Shown piece by piece: positions 33,327 to 42,139 of a stretch of DNA of 64,000 nt (positions are counted from its first letter, which is position 1; each line of letters opens with the position of its first letter). The position numbers and the translations under genes are program-made. Location of the stretch: contig CALOAX010000015.1 in assembly GCA_942491485.1 (NCBI GenBank), positions 1-64,000 on the forward strand, written 5' to 3'. The notes beneath the pieces are model-generated. The model did not search any database. It was not told where the DNA came from and saw nothing but the letters and a program-made list of their open reading frames with translations. The stretch comes from Desulfoluna sp942491485. GTDB lineage: Bacteria; Desulfobacterota; Desulfobacteria; Desulfobacterales; Desulfolunaceae.

Positions 33327-33425
33327 TCTTCCCCGGCTGGCAAACATCTGAGGCCCGATAGGTTGGCTGATCAATAAGGTGCCTCGTCGGCCTGTGCAGA
33401 ACCGGATGACCGGGGAGCCATGCTT
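33327..33425 (+). repeat. Dispersed repeat, family B
   Basis: Begins GCCGTCTTCCCCGGCTGG and ends CCGGATGACCGGGGAGCCATG, as in the copies at ~6.9 and ~14.0 kb. Confidence 0.65.
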
Positions 33426-33667
33426 GCAAATCAACACCGGCTGAGGCTCATTCTGGGGCGATAGAGTGCTGCACTCCGGTGCAGCTTTTCTGTTGGTATT
33501 CGCACTTGCCGCACAGGAGTGCGGCGTGCCACCTCCCTCCTTTGCCTCGTTCCCTATCTCTGGTTATTTGATCGGGAAACCTTCGTGGTGAAAGACTCCC
33601 CATAAGTTGGGCCCGACCCTCCATCAGCTCACGCACTCGTGACACACATTGAGTGGCGTCACCCATC

Positions 33668-33762
33668 ACGCGAATACGGAGGCGTTTTACGCGGCATAAA
33701 AACACCCGTGTCGCATTCGCCTTCGGGTTTCAAGGTGCCCCCACCTTGCCGCCGGAGGCATT
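33668..33762 (-). repeat. Intergenic hairpin repeat, family A
   Basis: CACGCGAATACGGAGG and CGCATTCGCC arms, TTTCAAGGTGCCCCCACCTT and CCGCCGGAGGCA. The box faces the PepSY gene. Confidence 0.78.
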
Positions 33763-33863
33763 TATTACTTTCAAAACTGTAATCCTCCTGAAAGCGTTCT
33801 GAAAGATCCCTTCTGCGATTATAGCCTCCAGCGAACACAAACACGTCTCAAATGGAGGTACCC

Positions 33864-34436
33864 ATGAATAAAAAATTCACCATCATGACAGCAGGTTTCT
33901 TAGCCCTTCTGGGCTCCGCGGCACTGGCCGACGATCATCACGGCGGTACGGAGGCTGCCATCGCTCGAGGGCGGGCGGAAGTCTCCCTGCAGGAGGTCAT
34001 CGACAAGGTAGCCGCCGATTCAAAGGGGCGTGTGGTTGAGATCCACTTCGAAGAGATGGACGCCTTTTTCTCCTTCGGAGACGGTCCCCTCGTTTATGAG
34101 GTCGAAGCACTAACACCTGAGGGCGTTATGGAGTACAAGGTGGACCCGAAGGACGGCAACATCATTTCACGCAGCAAAGAGCTCATGGGGGGGCTTGAAT
34201 ACCGAAAACTTCCCGATGACATGAAACTGACCCTTAAACAGGCTGTGGAGAAGGCTGAAAAAACCGGGGGCGGGGAGGTTGTCAGCGCGAAGCTGAAAAA
34301 GGAGGACGGAACCGTTCTCTATCACATCCGGGTAAATGAAGCAGGCACCGGGCGAACCCTTCTCATCGACCCCTTGAACGGAAACGTCTACCCGGTCTCG
34401 TCTCATCACTCAGATGAAGAAGGCCACGAGTCATAA
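33864..34436 (+). CDS. PepSY-domain protein, exported
   Basis: 190 residues. A cleavable signal peptide (MNKKFTIMTAGFLALLGSAALA) and two PepSY-like repeats follow (VSLQEVIDKVAADSKGRVVEIHFEE with YEVEALTPEGVMEYKVDPKDG; LTLKQAVEKAEKTGGGEVVSAKL with YHIRVNEAGTGRTLLIDPLNG). A His-rich tail and a DDHH cluster after the signal could bind metal. PepSY proteins often sit beside two-component systems and modulate envelope sensing or proteolysis, and a response regulator/kinase pair lies 670 bp upstream. ATG at 33864 follows ggaggta. Confidence 0.88.
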   Translation: MNKKFTIMTAGFLALLGSAALADDHHGGTEAAIARGRAEVSLQEVIDKVAADSKGRVVEIHFEEMDAFFSFGDGPLVYEVEALTPEGVMEYKVDPKDGNIISRSKELMGGLEYRKLPDDMKLTLKQAVEKAEKTGGGEVVSAKLKKEDGTVLYHIRVNEAGTGRTLLIDPLNGNVYPVSSHHSDEEGHES

Positions 34437-34459
34437 GAAAACCAGCATCACCTTTTGAT

Positions 34460-34610
34460 TTTTCTCCGGCGGCCGGGGTGGCAACACCACGTCACCCCAG
34501 GTTGCGAATCATCTCACCCTTCGCGCGTCGGTGTGAGATGGTTCGCGAAAGTTGCCTCCGGCGGCCCTGCCGGGGGCCAAACCTTTGAAACATTTAACAA
34601 ACAGGTTTTC
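34460..34610 (+). repeat. Composite intergenic repeat, family A followed by D
   Basis: CTCCGGCGGCCGGGGTGGCAACACCACG, AATCATCTCACCC and GGTGTGAGATGGTT arms, then directly GCCTCCGGCGGCCCTGCCGG, CCAAACCTTTGAAACATTTA and AACAGG. Two modules joined head to tail after the PepSY stop. Confidence 0.78.
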
Positions 34611-34667
34611 AGCGCAGTTTCGATTGCATCACCGATGTCCGCAATCCATACCGTTTGGGCTTAACGA

Positions 34668-34776
34668 GTCTGTGGTTCCCTTTTCCCTTAGCCCCTGCGG
34701 GGCTAAGGGAAAAGGGAACCACAACCGGAAAGTTTTTGCGGAGCTTTTTTCAAAAAGCGACCCGCCGGAGGCATAG
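34668..34776 (-). repeat. Intergenic repeat, family E with perfect palindrome
   Basis: A perfect 24-bp inverted repeat (34672-34695 with 34699-34722) around TGC. It is followed by the constant AACCGGAAAGTTTTTGCGG, CTTTTTTCAAAAAGCGAC and CCGCCGGAGGCA, facing the NapH-like gene. Confidence 0.9.
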
Positions 34777-34838
34777 CTGAATAGTTACTATTATTTTTCC
34801 GTTGGCTCATACACCACCACTGCAACAAGGAAAAACAC

Positions 34839-35681
34839 ATGACCACCAAATCAAACAAAAAAAACCGAAACGGGGTCAACCTGCTTCACCTGCGCGATTT
34901 TATTCGCCTGATGACCGTCCTCCTTTTTCTCCCCTGGATCGCCTGGGTGCCTGAAACCATTTTCGGCGCGGAGCTGGAATTTGAGATGGAGGTGACGGTC
35001 CTGTTGATGTTTGCCATCTTCGGATCTTTCTGGTGCGGCTGGATCTGCCCCTTCGGCAACGCCGACTACTTCATCAGCAAGATCGGAAACAAGCTTTTCC
35101 CAAGCCTTCAAAGAGGCCTTCCAGAGAAGATTGACAAACCCATGAGGTACCTCAAATATCTCTTCCTTGCAGGGTTCGTCTTTGTCATCGTCACAAAAGG
35201 GGTCGATTACTTCTGGGGCGATCATATGGTCATGTACAAGTCCACAGCCTTCACCTGGGGCTACATCCAAGCTAAAAAAGGCCTCATTCTCCTTGTTCCT
35301 CTTTTGCTTCCCCGTTTTTTCTGCAAGTACGTCTGCTTCCAAAAAGCCGGGTACAACATCATGAACCGCCTGCTTCCCATCACAACCATCAAGCGAGATG
35401 CCTCTTCCTGCATCTCCTGCAGAAAGTGCGATAAGGTCTGCCCGGTTCAGATCCAGATCTCGGAAAAAGAGACCGTCAAAGGCAACGACTGCCTGGGCTG
35501 CTACAGCTGTGTCGACAAAGGAGTCTGTCCGGAAAAGGCCAGCGCCATGTCCATCTCTTTTCTCGGAAAAAAAGTGGCCCCCCTGCATTTTGCGGTGGCT
35601 GCCCTTCTGTTCTACTACCTCATCACCTGGACCGTTCACACGGCACCCTTCAACTCAATTTTCCAGATAGTTCTTCGTTAA
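34839..35681 (+). CDS. NapH/CcoG-like membrane ferredoxin
   Basis: 280 residues. About five membrane helices, with membrane-adjacent Cys motifs WCGWICPFG and FCKYVCFQKAGYN, then two 4Fe-4S motifs (CISCRKCDKVCP; CLGCYSCVDKGVCP). This is the pattern of the NapH, NosR and polyferredoxin family, which moves electrons across or along the membrane. It could reduce an envelope partner. It has no nap/nos genes near; the PepSY gene is 400 bp upstream. Confidence 0.9.
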   Translation: MTTKSNKKNRNGVNLLHLRDFIRLMTVLLFLPWIAWVPETIFGAELEFEMEVTVLLMFAIFGSFWCGWICPFGNADYFISKIGNKLFPSLQRGLPEKIDKPMRYLKYLFLAGFVFVIVTKGVDYFWGDHMVMYKSTAFTWGYIQAKKGLILLVPLLLPRFFCKYVCFQKAGYNIMNRLLPITTIKRDASSCISCRKCDKVCPVQIQISEKETVKGNDCLGCYSCVDKGVCPEKASAMSISFLGKKVAPLHFAVAALLFYYLITWTVHTAPFNSIFQIVLR

Positions 35682-35695
35682 ACCCGGTGTGTGGA

Positions 35696-35727
35696 GAGGC
35701 TTCTGTGACGTTCGGCGCAGAAGCCTC
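35696..35727 (+). terminator. Hairpin after the NapH-like gene
   Basis: GAGGCTTCTG with CAGAAGCCTC, 12-base loop, 14 bp after the stop; followed by ttccaaaaaaactccgc, part of a decayed family E module. Confidence 0.5.
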
Positions 35728-36193
35728 TTCCAAAAAAACTCCGCAAAACAGTTCCTGTTGCCGCCTCCTTTTCCCTGCACCCTGTGACACGGGGCCCCAA
35801 AACAAGAGCAATCTTCATCAAGCTGATAAATCAAGGAATTACGGCCAGACAACAAGGTCTCTCGTGTGTACTTTTGCCTTCACATATGACAAAATGTATT
35901 TTACACTATTTTTTCGAGCCGACTGCCACTGCCTTTAAAGAACCGGAATGCCCCACGCCCTATTCATTGTTGAGCCTTTGAACCCTCCCCATTCCCTTGT
36001 GTGATCCATTGCTGTCATCGCATAGCTTACGTGGGTATAGAAACAAGCCTTCCAACCTGGGCTTGGTATTGCGGAAAAAAATGTCATTCGAAAGCCCGGA
36101 CATACCCCACGGCTTCTCTTTCCAAATCAACACCTTCATAAAAACCCGACGCCCACCAGTACATAGACAACCATGATTTACAGGGGGGAAACA
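35728..36193. other. Intergenic region, no gene seen
   Basis: About 465 bp without a supported gene. The left part is a decayed family E module. The remainder is AT-richer and should hold the promoter of the PilB-like gene. Confidence 0.4.
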
Positions 36194-38437
36194 ATGACAC
36201 ATGAGCCTGACAACAAATCGAACGTTCCAGCTCCCAAACGCAAAAAGCTGGGCGACCTCCTCATCGAAGCCGGAATACTCGATCACCAGTCGTTACAAAA
36301 AGCCTTAGGCTCGCAAACAAACACAAACAAAAGGCTGGGCCAGATTTTAATCGATATGGGTATTGTGGATGAGGTTCAGATTGCCAAGGCTTTGTCCACA
36401 CAGTTAAACATACCCTACCTGCACTTAGGCGATAAAAACATCCCCCCGGACGTACTTGCCATGGTTCCGGCGGAAATGGCTGAAAACTACATGCTGATTC
36501 CGGTTGAAGAGGTTCATGACGAACTCGTTGTGGCCATGGCCAATCCGTTGGAGTTCTATGCCCTGGATGACCTTCGGTTTATTACCCGAAAACACATAAG
36601 AATTGCCGTTTCCCCCCAGAGCGAGGTCCTGCAGGCCATTGCCAGCCATTACCCCAAAAAGGGAATCGATACAAAAAACACGTTTGCCGATGACGCAACG
36701 ATAGAGTTGATCAAGTCCACCGAGGAAAAAGAGAAAGAGGGGGGAGGAGCTGAACGGGAACTCATCAGCAAAGCGGAAGACCCGCCTGTGGTAAGGTTCG
36801 CCAACAGCATCCTTGCTGATGCCATCAAGTTAAAGGCCAGCGATATTCACATTGAACCGCAGCAGGCAGCCGTGGTCATCCGCTACCGAATCGACGGCAT
36901 CATGCGGGAGATCCTCAAAACAGACAAACTCATCCATTCGGCCTTGATTTCGAGGATAAAGGTGTTTTCTGGAATGGACATCTCCATACGCCGCAAACCA
37001 CAAGACGGTCGGTCCCAGGTTAAATTTGGTCAGATTGCCTATGACTTGCGCGTCTCATCCTTTCCGACATCCTACGGAGAAAAAATAACGATACGAATCC
37101 TCAACCCGGAATCGGCCAAAATGACCTTTGAAGACTTAGGTCTTCAGGGAAAACACTACCAGGAACTTGAAAACACCATCAGCAAGCCCCAGGGAATTGT
37201 CCTTGTGACCGGCCCAACGGGCAGCGGAAAATCAACAACGCTGTATGCCTGTCTTAACAGGCTCAACTCTCCTGAAGTCAATATCATTACGGTGGAGGAT
37301 CCGGTTGAGTACAAAATCGATGGAATCAACCAGGGGCAGATCAACCCCAAAGCAGGCATCACCTTTGCAGCCGCACTCAGGTCCATTTTAAGGCAGGACC
37401 CGGACATTGTCATGCTCGGAGAGATCAGGGACGGTGAGACTGCTTCCATTGCCTGCCAGGCGGCACAAACAGGCCACCTGGTCTTGTCTACCTTGCATAC
37501 CAACGACTCACCATCGGCTGTGACACGGCTTCTCGACTTAGGTGTCGATGCCTTTGTTGTGGCAGACTCCCTCATCGCGTGCATCGGACAGCGACTGGTT
37601 CGGCGCATCTGTGAAAAATGCAAAAAACCGGTCACCCTCTCGCCGGAACTCCTGAAAAAAATCCCCGCCACAAAAGAAGCGGATCACAACGGCCAATACT
37701 ACAAAGGCGAAGGGTGCGATGCCTGTCGCTTTTCAGGGTATTCCGGCCGGGTAGGGATATACGAGATTCTTCGCATAAGCCCTTCGATACAGCCCCTTAT
37801 CAAAAAAGATGTCTCCGCCTCGGCACTAAAAAAGCAGGCCACAAAAGAGGGATTCCAGCCCTTTTTCTTTGACGGGCTGGTCAAAGCCCGACTGGGACTG
37901 ACAACCATTGAAGAGGTGTTCCGTGTGGCCTCACCGGAATCCATCGATGATGAGACACCCGCTCCCGTCCAACCCGAAGCCCCGGCCTCCCCCCCCGTGC
38001 CCGCACCCCAGCATGACTATGATCAGATGCCGACGGTCATGGGCGTGCGCCACCCCACGGTTCTGGTTGTCGATGACAGCCGCATGGAACGTGAGATGAT
38101 GTCCCACCTTCTAAAAACCCAGGATTATCGCACCATCACGGCCCAAAATGGCATCGAAGCGCTGAAGATTGCCTATCAGGAAATGCCGGACCTGATTGTC
38201 ACGGATTACAGCATGCCGGAAATGGACGGCCTCACCCTGATTAAAAAGCTGAAATCTGAAATGGCAACCCGCATGATTCCGGTTATCATGCTGACCTCCA
38301 ATGAGGATATGGAGTCCGAAATTGAAGTGCTGGGCGTCGGAGCCGATGATTACCTGACAAAACCGGTGAAGTACGAGCGATTCGTTGCCCGGGTCAACAG
38401 GCTTATCCAGAGAAAAATCGAGTCCGCGGAATCATAA
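36194..38437 (+). CDS. PilB/GspE ATPase fused to a CheY-like receiver
   Basis: 747 residues. An N-terminal MshEN/GspE-N domain (KKLGDLLIEAGIL, RLGQILIDMGIV; ~20-160) precedes the secretion ATPase with Walker A GPTGSGKSTT, Walker B (ILRQDPDIVMLGEIRD), His box TLHTND and a four-Cys zinc finger (CEKCKKP and CDACRFSGYSG). After a Pro-rich linker (~600-625), a complete receiver domain follows: VVDDSRMEREMM, phospho-Asp in IVTDYSMPEMDG, Thr/Ser in LTSN, Lys in YLTKP. It powers pilus or type II secretion assembly, and the receiver would couple it to a histidine kinase. ATG at 36194 follows ggggg. Confidence 0.92.
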   Translation: MTHEPDNKSNVPAPKRKKLGDLLIEAGILDHQSLQKALGSQTNTNKRLGQILIDMGIVDEVQIAKALSTQLNIPYLHLGDKNIPPDVLAMVPAEMAENYMLIPVEEVHDELVVAMANPLEFYALDDLRFITRKHIRIAVSPQSEVLQAIASHYPKKGIDTKNTFADDATIELIKSTEEKEKEGGGAERELISKAEDPPVVRFANSILADAIKLKASDIHIEPQQAAVVIRYRIDGIMREILKTDKLIHSALISRIKVFSGMDISIRRKPQDGRSQVKFGQIAYDLRVSSFPTSYGEKITIRILNPESAKMTFEDLGLQGKHYQELENTISKPQGIVLVTGPTGSGKSTTLYACLNRLNSPEVNIITVEDPVEYKIDGINQGQINPKAGITFAAALRSILRQDPDIVMLGEIRDGETASIACQAAQTGHLVLSTLHTNDSPSAVTRLLDLGVDAFVVADSLIACIGQRLVRRICEKCKKPVTLSPELLKKIPATKEADHNGQYYKGEGCDACRFSGYSGRVGIYEILRISPSIQPLIKKDVSASALKKQATKEGFQPFFFDGLVKARLGLTTIEEVFRVASPESIDDETPAPVQPEAPASPPVPAPQHDYDQMPTVMGVRHPTVLVVDDSRMEREMMSHLLKTQDYRTITAQNGIEALKIAYQEMPDLIVTDYSMPEMDGLTLIKKLKSEMATRMIPVIMLTSNEDMESEIEVLGVGADDYLTKPVKYERFVARVNRLIQRKIESAES

Positions 38438-38469
38438 AAACGTGGTAATTATTCAGTTCCGAAAAACAG

Positions 38470-38553
38470 CCTCCGGCGGCAAGGTGTGCCACCTTGAAAG
38501 CAGGTAGCGGATGCGCTTTGCCCCTCGTTCCTCGGGGCAAATCACATCCGCAT
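38470..38553 (+). repeat. Intergenic hairpin repeat, family A (canonical)
   Basis: GCCTCCGGCGGCAAGGTG with arms GCGGATGCGCTTTGCCCC and GGGGCAAATCACATCCGC, about 33 bp after the PilB stop. Confidence 0.88.
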
Positions 38554-38568
38554 TTAGTGCGGAAATGA

Positions 38569-38594
38569 TTTTTTTTTTTTTTGGGGGGGGGGGG
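38569..38594 (+). repeat. Homopolymer pair T14-G12
   Basis: A run of 14 T directly followed by 12 G in non-coding DNA between a family A and a family D repeat. A possible slippage site, or an assembly or sequencing uncertainty. Confidence 0.85.
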
Positions 38595-38599
38595 ATTTT

Positions 38600-38656
38600 T
38601 AAGGCCTGTTTATTAAACTTTTTAAAAGTTTAGCCCCCGGCAGGGCCGCCGGAGGC
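38600..38656 (-). repeat. Intergenic repeat, family D
   Basis: GGCCTGTTTATTAAACTTTT, AAAAGTTTAG, CCCCCGGCAGGGCCGCCGG and AGGCA. The box faces the 3' end of the pilin gene. Confidence 0.82.
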
Positions 38657-38717
38657 AATAATGAGCTGGATAGTTACACCAGGCTCATCAATAACATTCA
38701 ATATCAGAGCATGTCTG

Positions 38718-39548
38718 CTACTCAAACTCCCCGGTGGCAATCACCTGCACCCGGTCCACAAGGGTGCCCAGGCCGTTGCTCTGTCCTGGAACCTCGGAGA
38801 GGGAGACACTTATCGGGGCACCTGTCCCCACAACCCTTACCGTGTACTCTTTCCACTCGTTTTTGGAGGGTGAAAATGTCGCTTGCTGTTGCCCTCCCCA
38901 CCCGACGGAAAAGTCCGATGAGTTGGCTGTCCTGGCCCGGGCCATGACCTTGACTTCGTAAACCCTTCCCGCCTCGGTTGCCACCTCCTGCGAAATGGTA
39001 TCGTGCGCCCGGCCACCGTCGAGCTCGACAATGTACCCGCCAGTCGGGGACTTGTATCCCAGAAACCCATCTTTCCATATCTCAATGGCCCCGGTGTTTG
39101 AGTTCCAACCCGGTATCTTATCCGTTGAAACAGGCGCCCAGCTGTTTACGTTCCTGTCAACCAGCTCAAAGTTCAAATTTTGAGTCAGGTTATCCCCTGT
39201 GGCAATGTCAGACTCATTCGGAGTGCCCCCTGCGGTGTAGTGCAGCGAGCATTGAACCTGACCATAGTCCGGTACCTCAATGGAATCACTGACCCAGGTA
39301 TACACGCCGCCCCTCGGGCACTCCTCTGAGTTAATATAGTCCGGTGTAAACACATTGTTGTCGAAAAAATGGCTCTGGGTGAGGGTCTCAATATTTTTCC
39401 GTAGCAACAGGCAGTTGGCGGCATATACCTTGTCCCGATAGTTCATGTACTCTGGGATGGCGATGGAACTCAGCACCCCGACAATGGCAATGACAACCAT
39501 GATTTCCAGCAGGGTAAACCCGTCGGCTTTGTTTCGGAGTTTGTTCAT
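38718..39548 (-). CDS. Type IV pilin-like protein with C-terminal jelly-roll-like domain
   Basis: 276 residues. A short basic leader ends at the prepilin cleavage site (DGFTLLEIMVVIAIVGVLSS), giving the hydrophobic pilin helix, then a Cys-containing pilin head to ~110. After that comes a second domain starting NLNFELVDRNVNSW with GAIEIWKDGFLGY, IVELDGG and a terminal VDRVQVIATGEFE. That pattern is typical of DUF642/carbohydrate-binding beta-sandwich domains. The combination suggests a minor pilin or adhesin that could bind glycans. ATG at 39548 lies in an ATGA overlap with the upstream gene and follows ggag. Confidence 0.82.
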   Translation of the reverse strand: MNKLRNKADGFTLLEIMVVIAIVGVLSSIAIPEYMNYRDKVYAANCLLLRKNIETLTQSHFFDNNVFTPDYINSEECPRGGVYTWVSDSIEVPDYGQVQCSLHYTAGGTPNESDIATGDNLTQNLNFELVDRNVNSWAPVSTDKIPGWNSNTGAIEIWKDGFLGYKSPTGGYIVELDGGRAHDTISQEVATEAGRVYEVKVMARARTANSSDFSVGWGGQQQATFSPSKNEWKEYTVRVVGTGAPISVSLSEVPGQSNGLGTLVDRVQVIATGEFE

Positions 39549-40000
39549 GGAATAAGCTCCGGTATGGGTTTGCTTGTTGTAATCCGCACATGAGAGAAGC
39601 CGTGACGTGTTGCGTTGGGGCATTCAACCGTATACCCGTCTTTATTTTTGGTAAGAATATAAGGCTTTTTATTTAAGGGGCAGGAGTACTCCGAAATATC
39701 CGTCTCTTTGAGTTGTAACGTCTGCAGTATCGCCCACAGGTTGTTGATGCATGCGTCGGTGAGTTCATCGGTCTGGGTTGCACCGAGACGGTTCGGTTTG
39801 GGTTCCTGTTTTGACAGAGACACGATTTTTGGTATCTGAATGGCTATGATGACGATGCAGACAGCTATAATGGCATAATAAATCGGTCGACGATCTTTTT
39901 TCGGTTTTTTCTCTTGTTTCCTGCGGTCACGCTCCGCTTCATCTTTGGCAAACTCGGCAATGGCATCCTGAACATCATCCTTATCATTGTGATCATCCAT
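39545..40000 (-). CDS. Membrane-anchored protein upstream of the pilin, unknown
   Basis: 151 residues. An acidic/basic cytoplasmic N-terminus (~45 residues), one membrane helix (IYYAIIAVCIVIIAIQI), then a ~90-residue exported part with Cys residues (DACINNLW, YSCPLNKKPY, VECPNATRHG). The exported part reads like a pilin head without the pilin leader (CPLNKKPYILTKN compares with competence-pilin tails). Its stop overlaps the pilin start (ATGA), so they are co-translated and probably interact. Confidence 0.75.
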   Translation of the reverse strand: MDDHNDKDDVQDAIAEFAKDEAERDRRKQEKKPKKDRRPIYYAIIAVCIVIIAIQIPKIVSLSKQEPKPNRLGATQTDELTDACINNLWAILQTLQLKETDISEYSCPLNKKPYILTKNKDGYTVECPNATRHGFSHVRITTSKPIPELIP

Positions 40001-40441
40001 AATAAATTCATGCCCCTTTTGTTTGCATAATCGTCTGGGGAAGGCTCAAGGTGAATTGACTGCGGAGTAAAAATCGCTGAGTTTCAGAGAGGGAAATGGC
40101 TGGTGGGTCTTCATGTTGCGGCGGAATCAATAATTTTTACATTATTTTCAATTATACATAACATATGCCAATTATCCAATTTTTATTTGTCGGCAATTCA
40201 TAGCACTTATGCATTTACCCCCGTAATAAAAAGACCTGTCACCATGAGCCTTCACCACAAAAAACGATGCCATTGCCTACAGAGTCCCAAGCCGTTATAA
40301 TACGCATAGAAATCAAGCAATTCACCGTCCCAAGCCATTCAAAAGCCCAGATCACCACCACCTTAATGCCCATGCAATCTTACGTAAGTAGACCCCAAGC
40401 GCCGAGCCATAAATCACGTAAACTGAAAAAGGAGAATTCCA
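40001..40441. other. AT-rich divergent intergenic region
   Basis: About 440 bp between divergent genes. Low GC, no repeat of families A to E and no gene seen. It should contain promoters in both directions; none could be assigned. Confidence 0.4.
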
Positions 40442-41077
40442 GTGAAAGTCATCGGATTTAACGGAAGCGCCAGGAAAAAAGGCAACACATCGATCCTCAT
40501 CCAAAAGGTACTTGATGAGTTGGAGGCTGAAGGAATTGAAACCACACTGATTAACCTGGGGCCGAAGTCGGTAGCCGGGTGCGTCGCCTGCATGAAGTGT
40601 TTTGAAAACATGGACGGACACTGTGTTCAAAAAAAGGATGATCTCAATGCCTGGCTGGATGAGATGAAAGGAGCCGACGGGATTATCCTGGGCTCACCGG
40701 TCTATTTTGCGGATTTAAGCGGGCAACTCAAGTGCTTCATGGACCGGACCGGAATGGTGGCCATTGCCAACGGCAACATGTTCAAAAGAAAAGTTGGTGC
40801 CGGCGTGGTGGCAGTTAGAAGGGCCGGAGCTGTTTCCACCTTTCATTCCATCAACGCCTATTTCGGAATCGCCGAGATGATCACCGTGGGCTCCACCTAC
40901 TGGAACATGGGGTACGGAATGGATAAAGGGGAAGTGCTCAAGGACGGAGAAGGGTTGCAGACCATGGCCAACCTGGGGAAGAATATGGCCTGGCTCATTA
41001 AATCCATCAATGCCTCAAAAGATAACGTCAAACCGCCGGATACATCAACGGATGTCATGACCAATTTTATCCGATAA
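40442..41077 (+). CDS. Iron-sulfur flavoprotein / NADPH-dependent FMN reductase family
   Basis: 211 residues of flavodoxin-like fold. FMN phosphate-binding loop FNGSARKKGNTSIL, GSPVYFADLSGQ and a compact Cys motif (GCVACMKCFENMDGHC) that in related proteins binds a 4Fe-4S cluster. It would act in cytoplasmic electron transfer, often in oxygen or peroxide defence in anaerobes. The start is GTG, preceded by ggagaatt. Confidence 0.9.
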   Translation: MKVIGFNGSARKKGNTSILIQKVLDELEAEGIETTLINLGPKSVAGCVACMKCFENMDGHCVQKKDDLNAWLDEMKGADGIILGSPVYFADLSGQLKCFMDRTGMVAIANGNMFKRKVGAGVVAVRRAGAVSTFHSINAYFGIAEMITVGSTYWNMGYGMDKGEVLKDGEGLQTMANLGKNMAWLIKSINASKDNVKPPDTSTDVMTNFIR

Positions 41078-41123
41078 AGTCGTTGTGGATGCAGTATCAC
41101 TGCATACGGCTGCAAGTGCATCG

Positions 41124-41188
41124 CATGGCAACGCCCGAATCACATTCGCAAACCAGCTTTCAAGGTGGCTCACCTTGCCGTCGGATGC
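41124..41188 (-). repeat. Family A fragment
   Basis: GCATGGCAACGCCCGAATC, TTTCAAGGTGGCTCACCTT and the decayed box GCCGTCGGATGCA. It faces the zinc-ribbon membrane-protein gene. Confidence 0.6.
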
Positions 41189-41229
41189 AAAATCATGCTG
41201 AATGGTTACAAAAAAGGAATGCTCAGTTT

Positions 41230-41568
41230 ATGGAACACTGCAACACCCGCCCCGTTGTGCAGACTTTTCAGGAAAATCGATTGAAAGGAGAGCGCCTGGG
41301 CAAAAAGCTCGGCTTGAGTGTCTTGCTAAGGGCCATTGTTGGAATGGGACTCATGTTGACGGCCCCCATCCTGGAAAGCAGGGCATTTTTCATCATTGTC
41401 CCGTATATTCTGTACCTGATGTATTTTATCTACTCCCGATTTATGGACATTCGGGAGCTCTCACGATGCCCGAATTGCAGGCTTCCACAGGCTGCCACTA
41501 CCGGCCCCATCACCACCCTCCTCTGGGATACGGAGAAGTGTGTTCACTGTGGGGTTCAATTGAAATAG
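41230..41568 (+). CDS. Small membrane protein with C-terminal zinc ribbon, unknown
   Basis: 112 residues from ATG 41230, which follows aaagga. Two hydrophobic segments (VLLRAIVGMGLMLTAPIL, FFIIVPYILYLMYFIY) and a C-terminal double CxxC (RCPNCRLPQ, KCVHCGVQLK) fit a zinc ribbon on the cytoplasmic side. An alternative start at 41185 lies inside a decayed repeat. No function was recognised. It heads a same-strand run of four small envelope-type genes. Confidence 0.65.
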   Translation: MEHCNTRPVVQTFQENRLKGERLGKKLGLSVLLRAIVGMGLMLTAPILESRAFFIIVPYILYLMYFIYSRFMDIRELSRCPNCRLPQAATTGPITTLLWDTEKCVHCGVQLK

Positions 41569-41671
41569 CAAAACACTCATGGCCCCATGTGTACTTTTTG
41601 CCCCGCGTATGAGAACATGAACGCAGCTCCCTTCCTTAAGCGGTTGAACCCCATCCCTGCGGGAGGTCCCC

Positions 41672-42097
41672 ATGCCAACAGCCATCATTGTTCTTTTTGT
41701 CTGCACAGCAATCGTCCTCGTGATTCTGCGGTTGATTTACAACCCGGATGAAGAGATAACGGAACCAGAAGAGGAGATAGAACCTTTTCAGGTGATCATC
41801 ACACCCCAGGAGCTGGCCTGTGAGCACCCCAGGCGGGAGCGGGAGTCGGTGCCCTGGGAGCAGATCCACGAGATCGTTCTCATCACCACCACAGAGGGCC
41901 CCTTCATCCCCGACATGTGGCTTATTTTTGTGGGGGACGGCAAGGGGTGCTCGATTCCCATGGAGGCAGATGGCTGTCATCAGCTCTGGGAAGAGATTGA
42001 AAAACGGTTTCCGGGGTTTGATTATCAGGCCATCACCGGTGCGGGAACTGGCGATGCGCGAAAAAGCGTCTGGAGACGTGCCGAGGTATCGCATTGA
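41672..42097 (+). CDS. Membrane-anchored small protein, unknown
   Basis: 141 residues with one N-terminal membrane helix (TAIIVLFVCTAIVLVILRLIY), an acidic linker, then a ~90-residue soluble domain (ESVPWEQIHEIVLITT, PDMWLIFVGDGKGCSIPMEADG). The soluble part resembles PH-like domains that follow a single helix, but this is only a pattern. A gggaggt ribosome site precedes the ATG. It probably shares an operon with the next two genes. Confidence 0.65.
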   Translation: MPTAIIVLFVCTAIVLVILRLIYNPDEEITEPEEEIEPFQVIITPQELACEHPRRERESVPWEQIHEIVLITTTEGPFIPDMWLIFVGDGKGCSIPMEADGCHQLWEEIEKRFPGFDYQAITGAGTGDARKSVWRRAEVSH

Positions 42098-42139
42098 GTC
42101 AACCAAGACGAACAGAGGTAGCTCCATGGTGAGGTCTTC

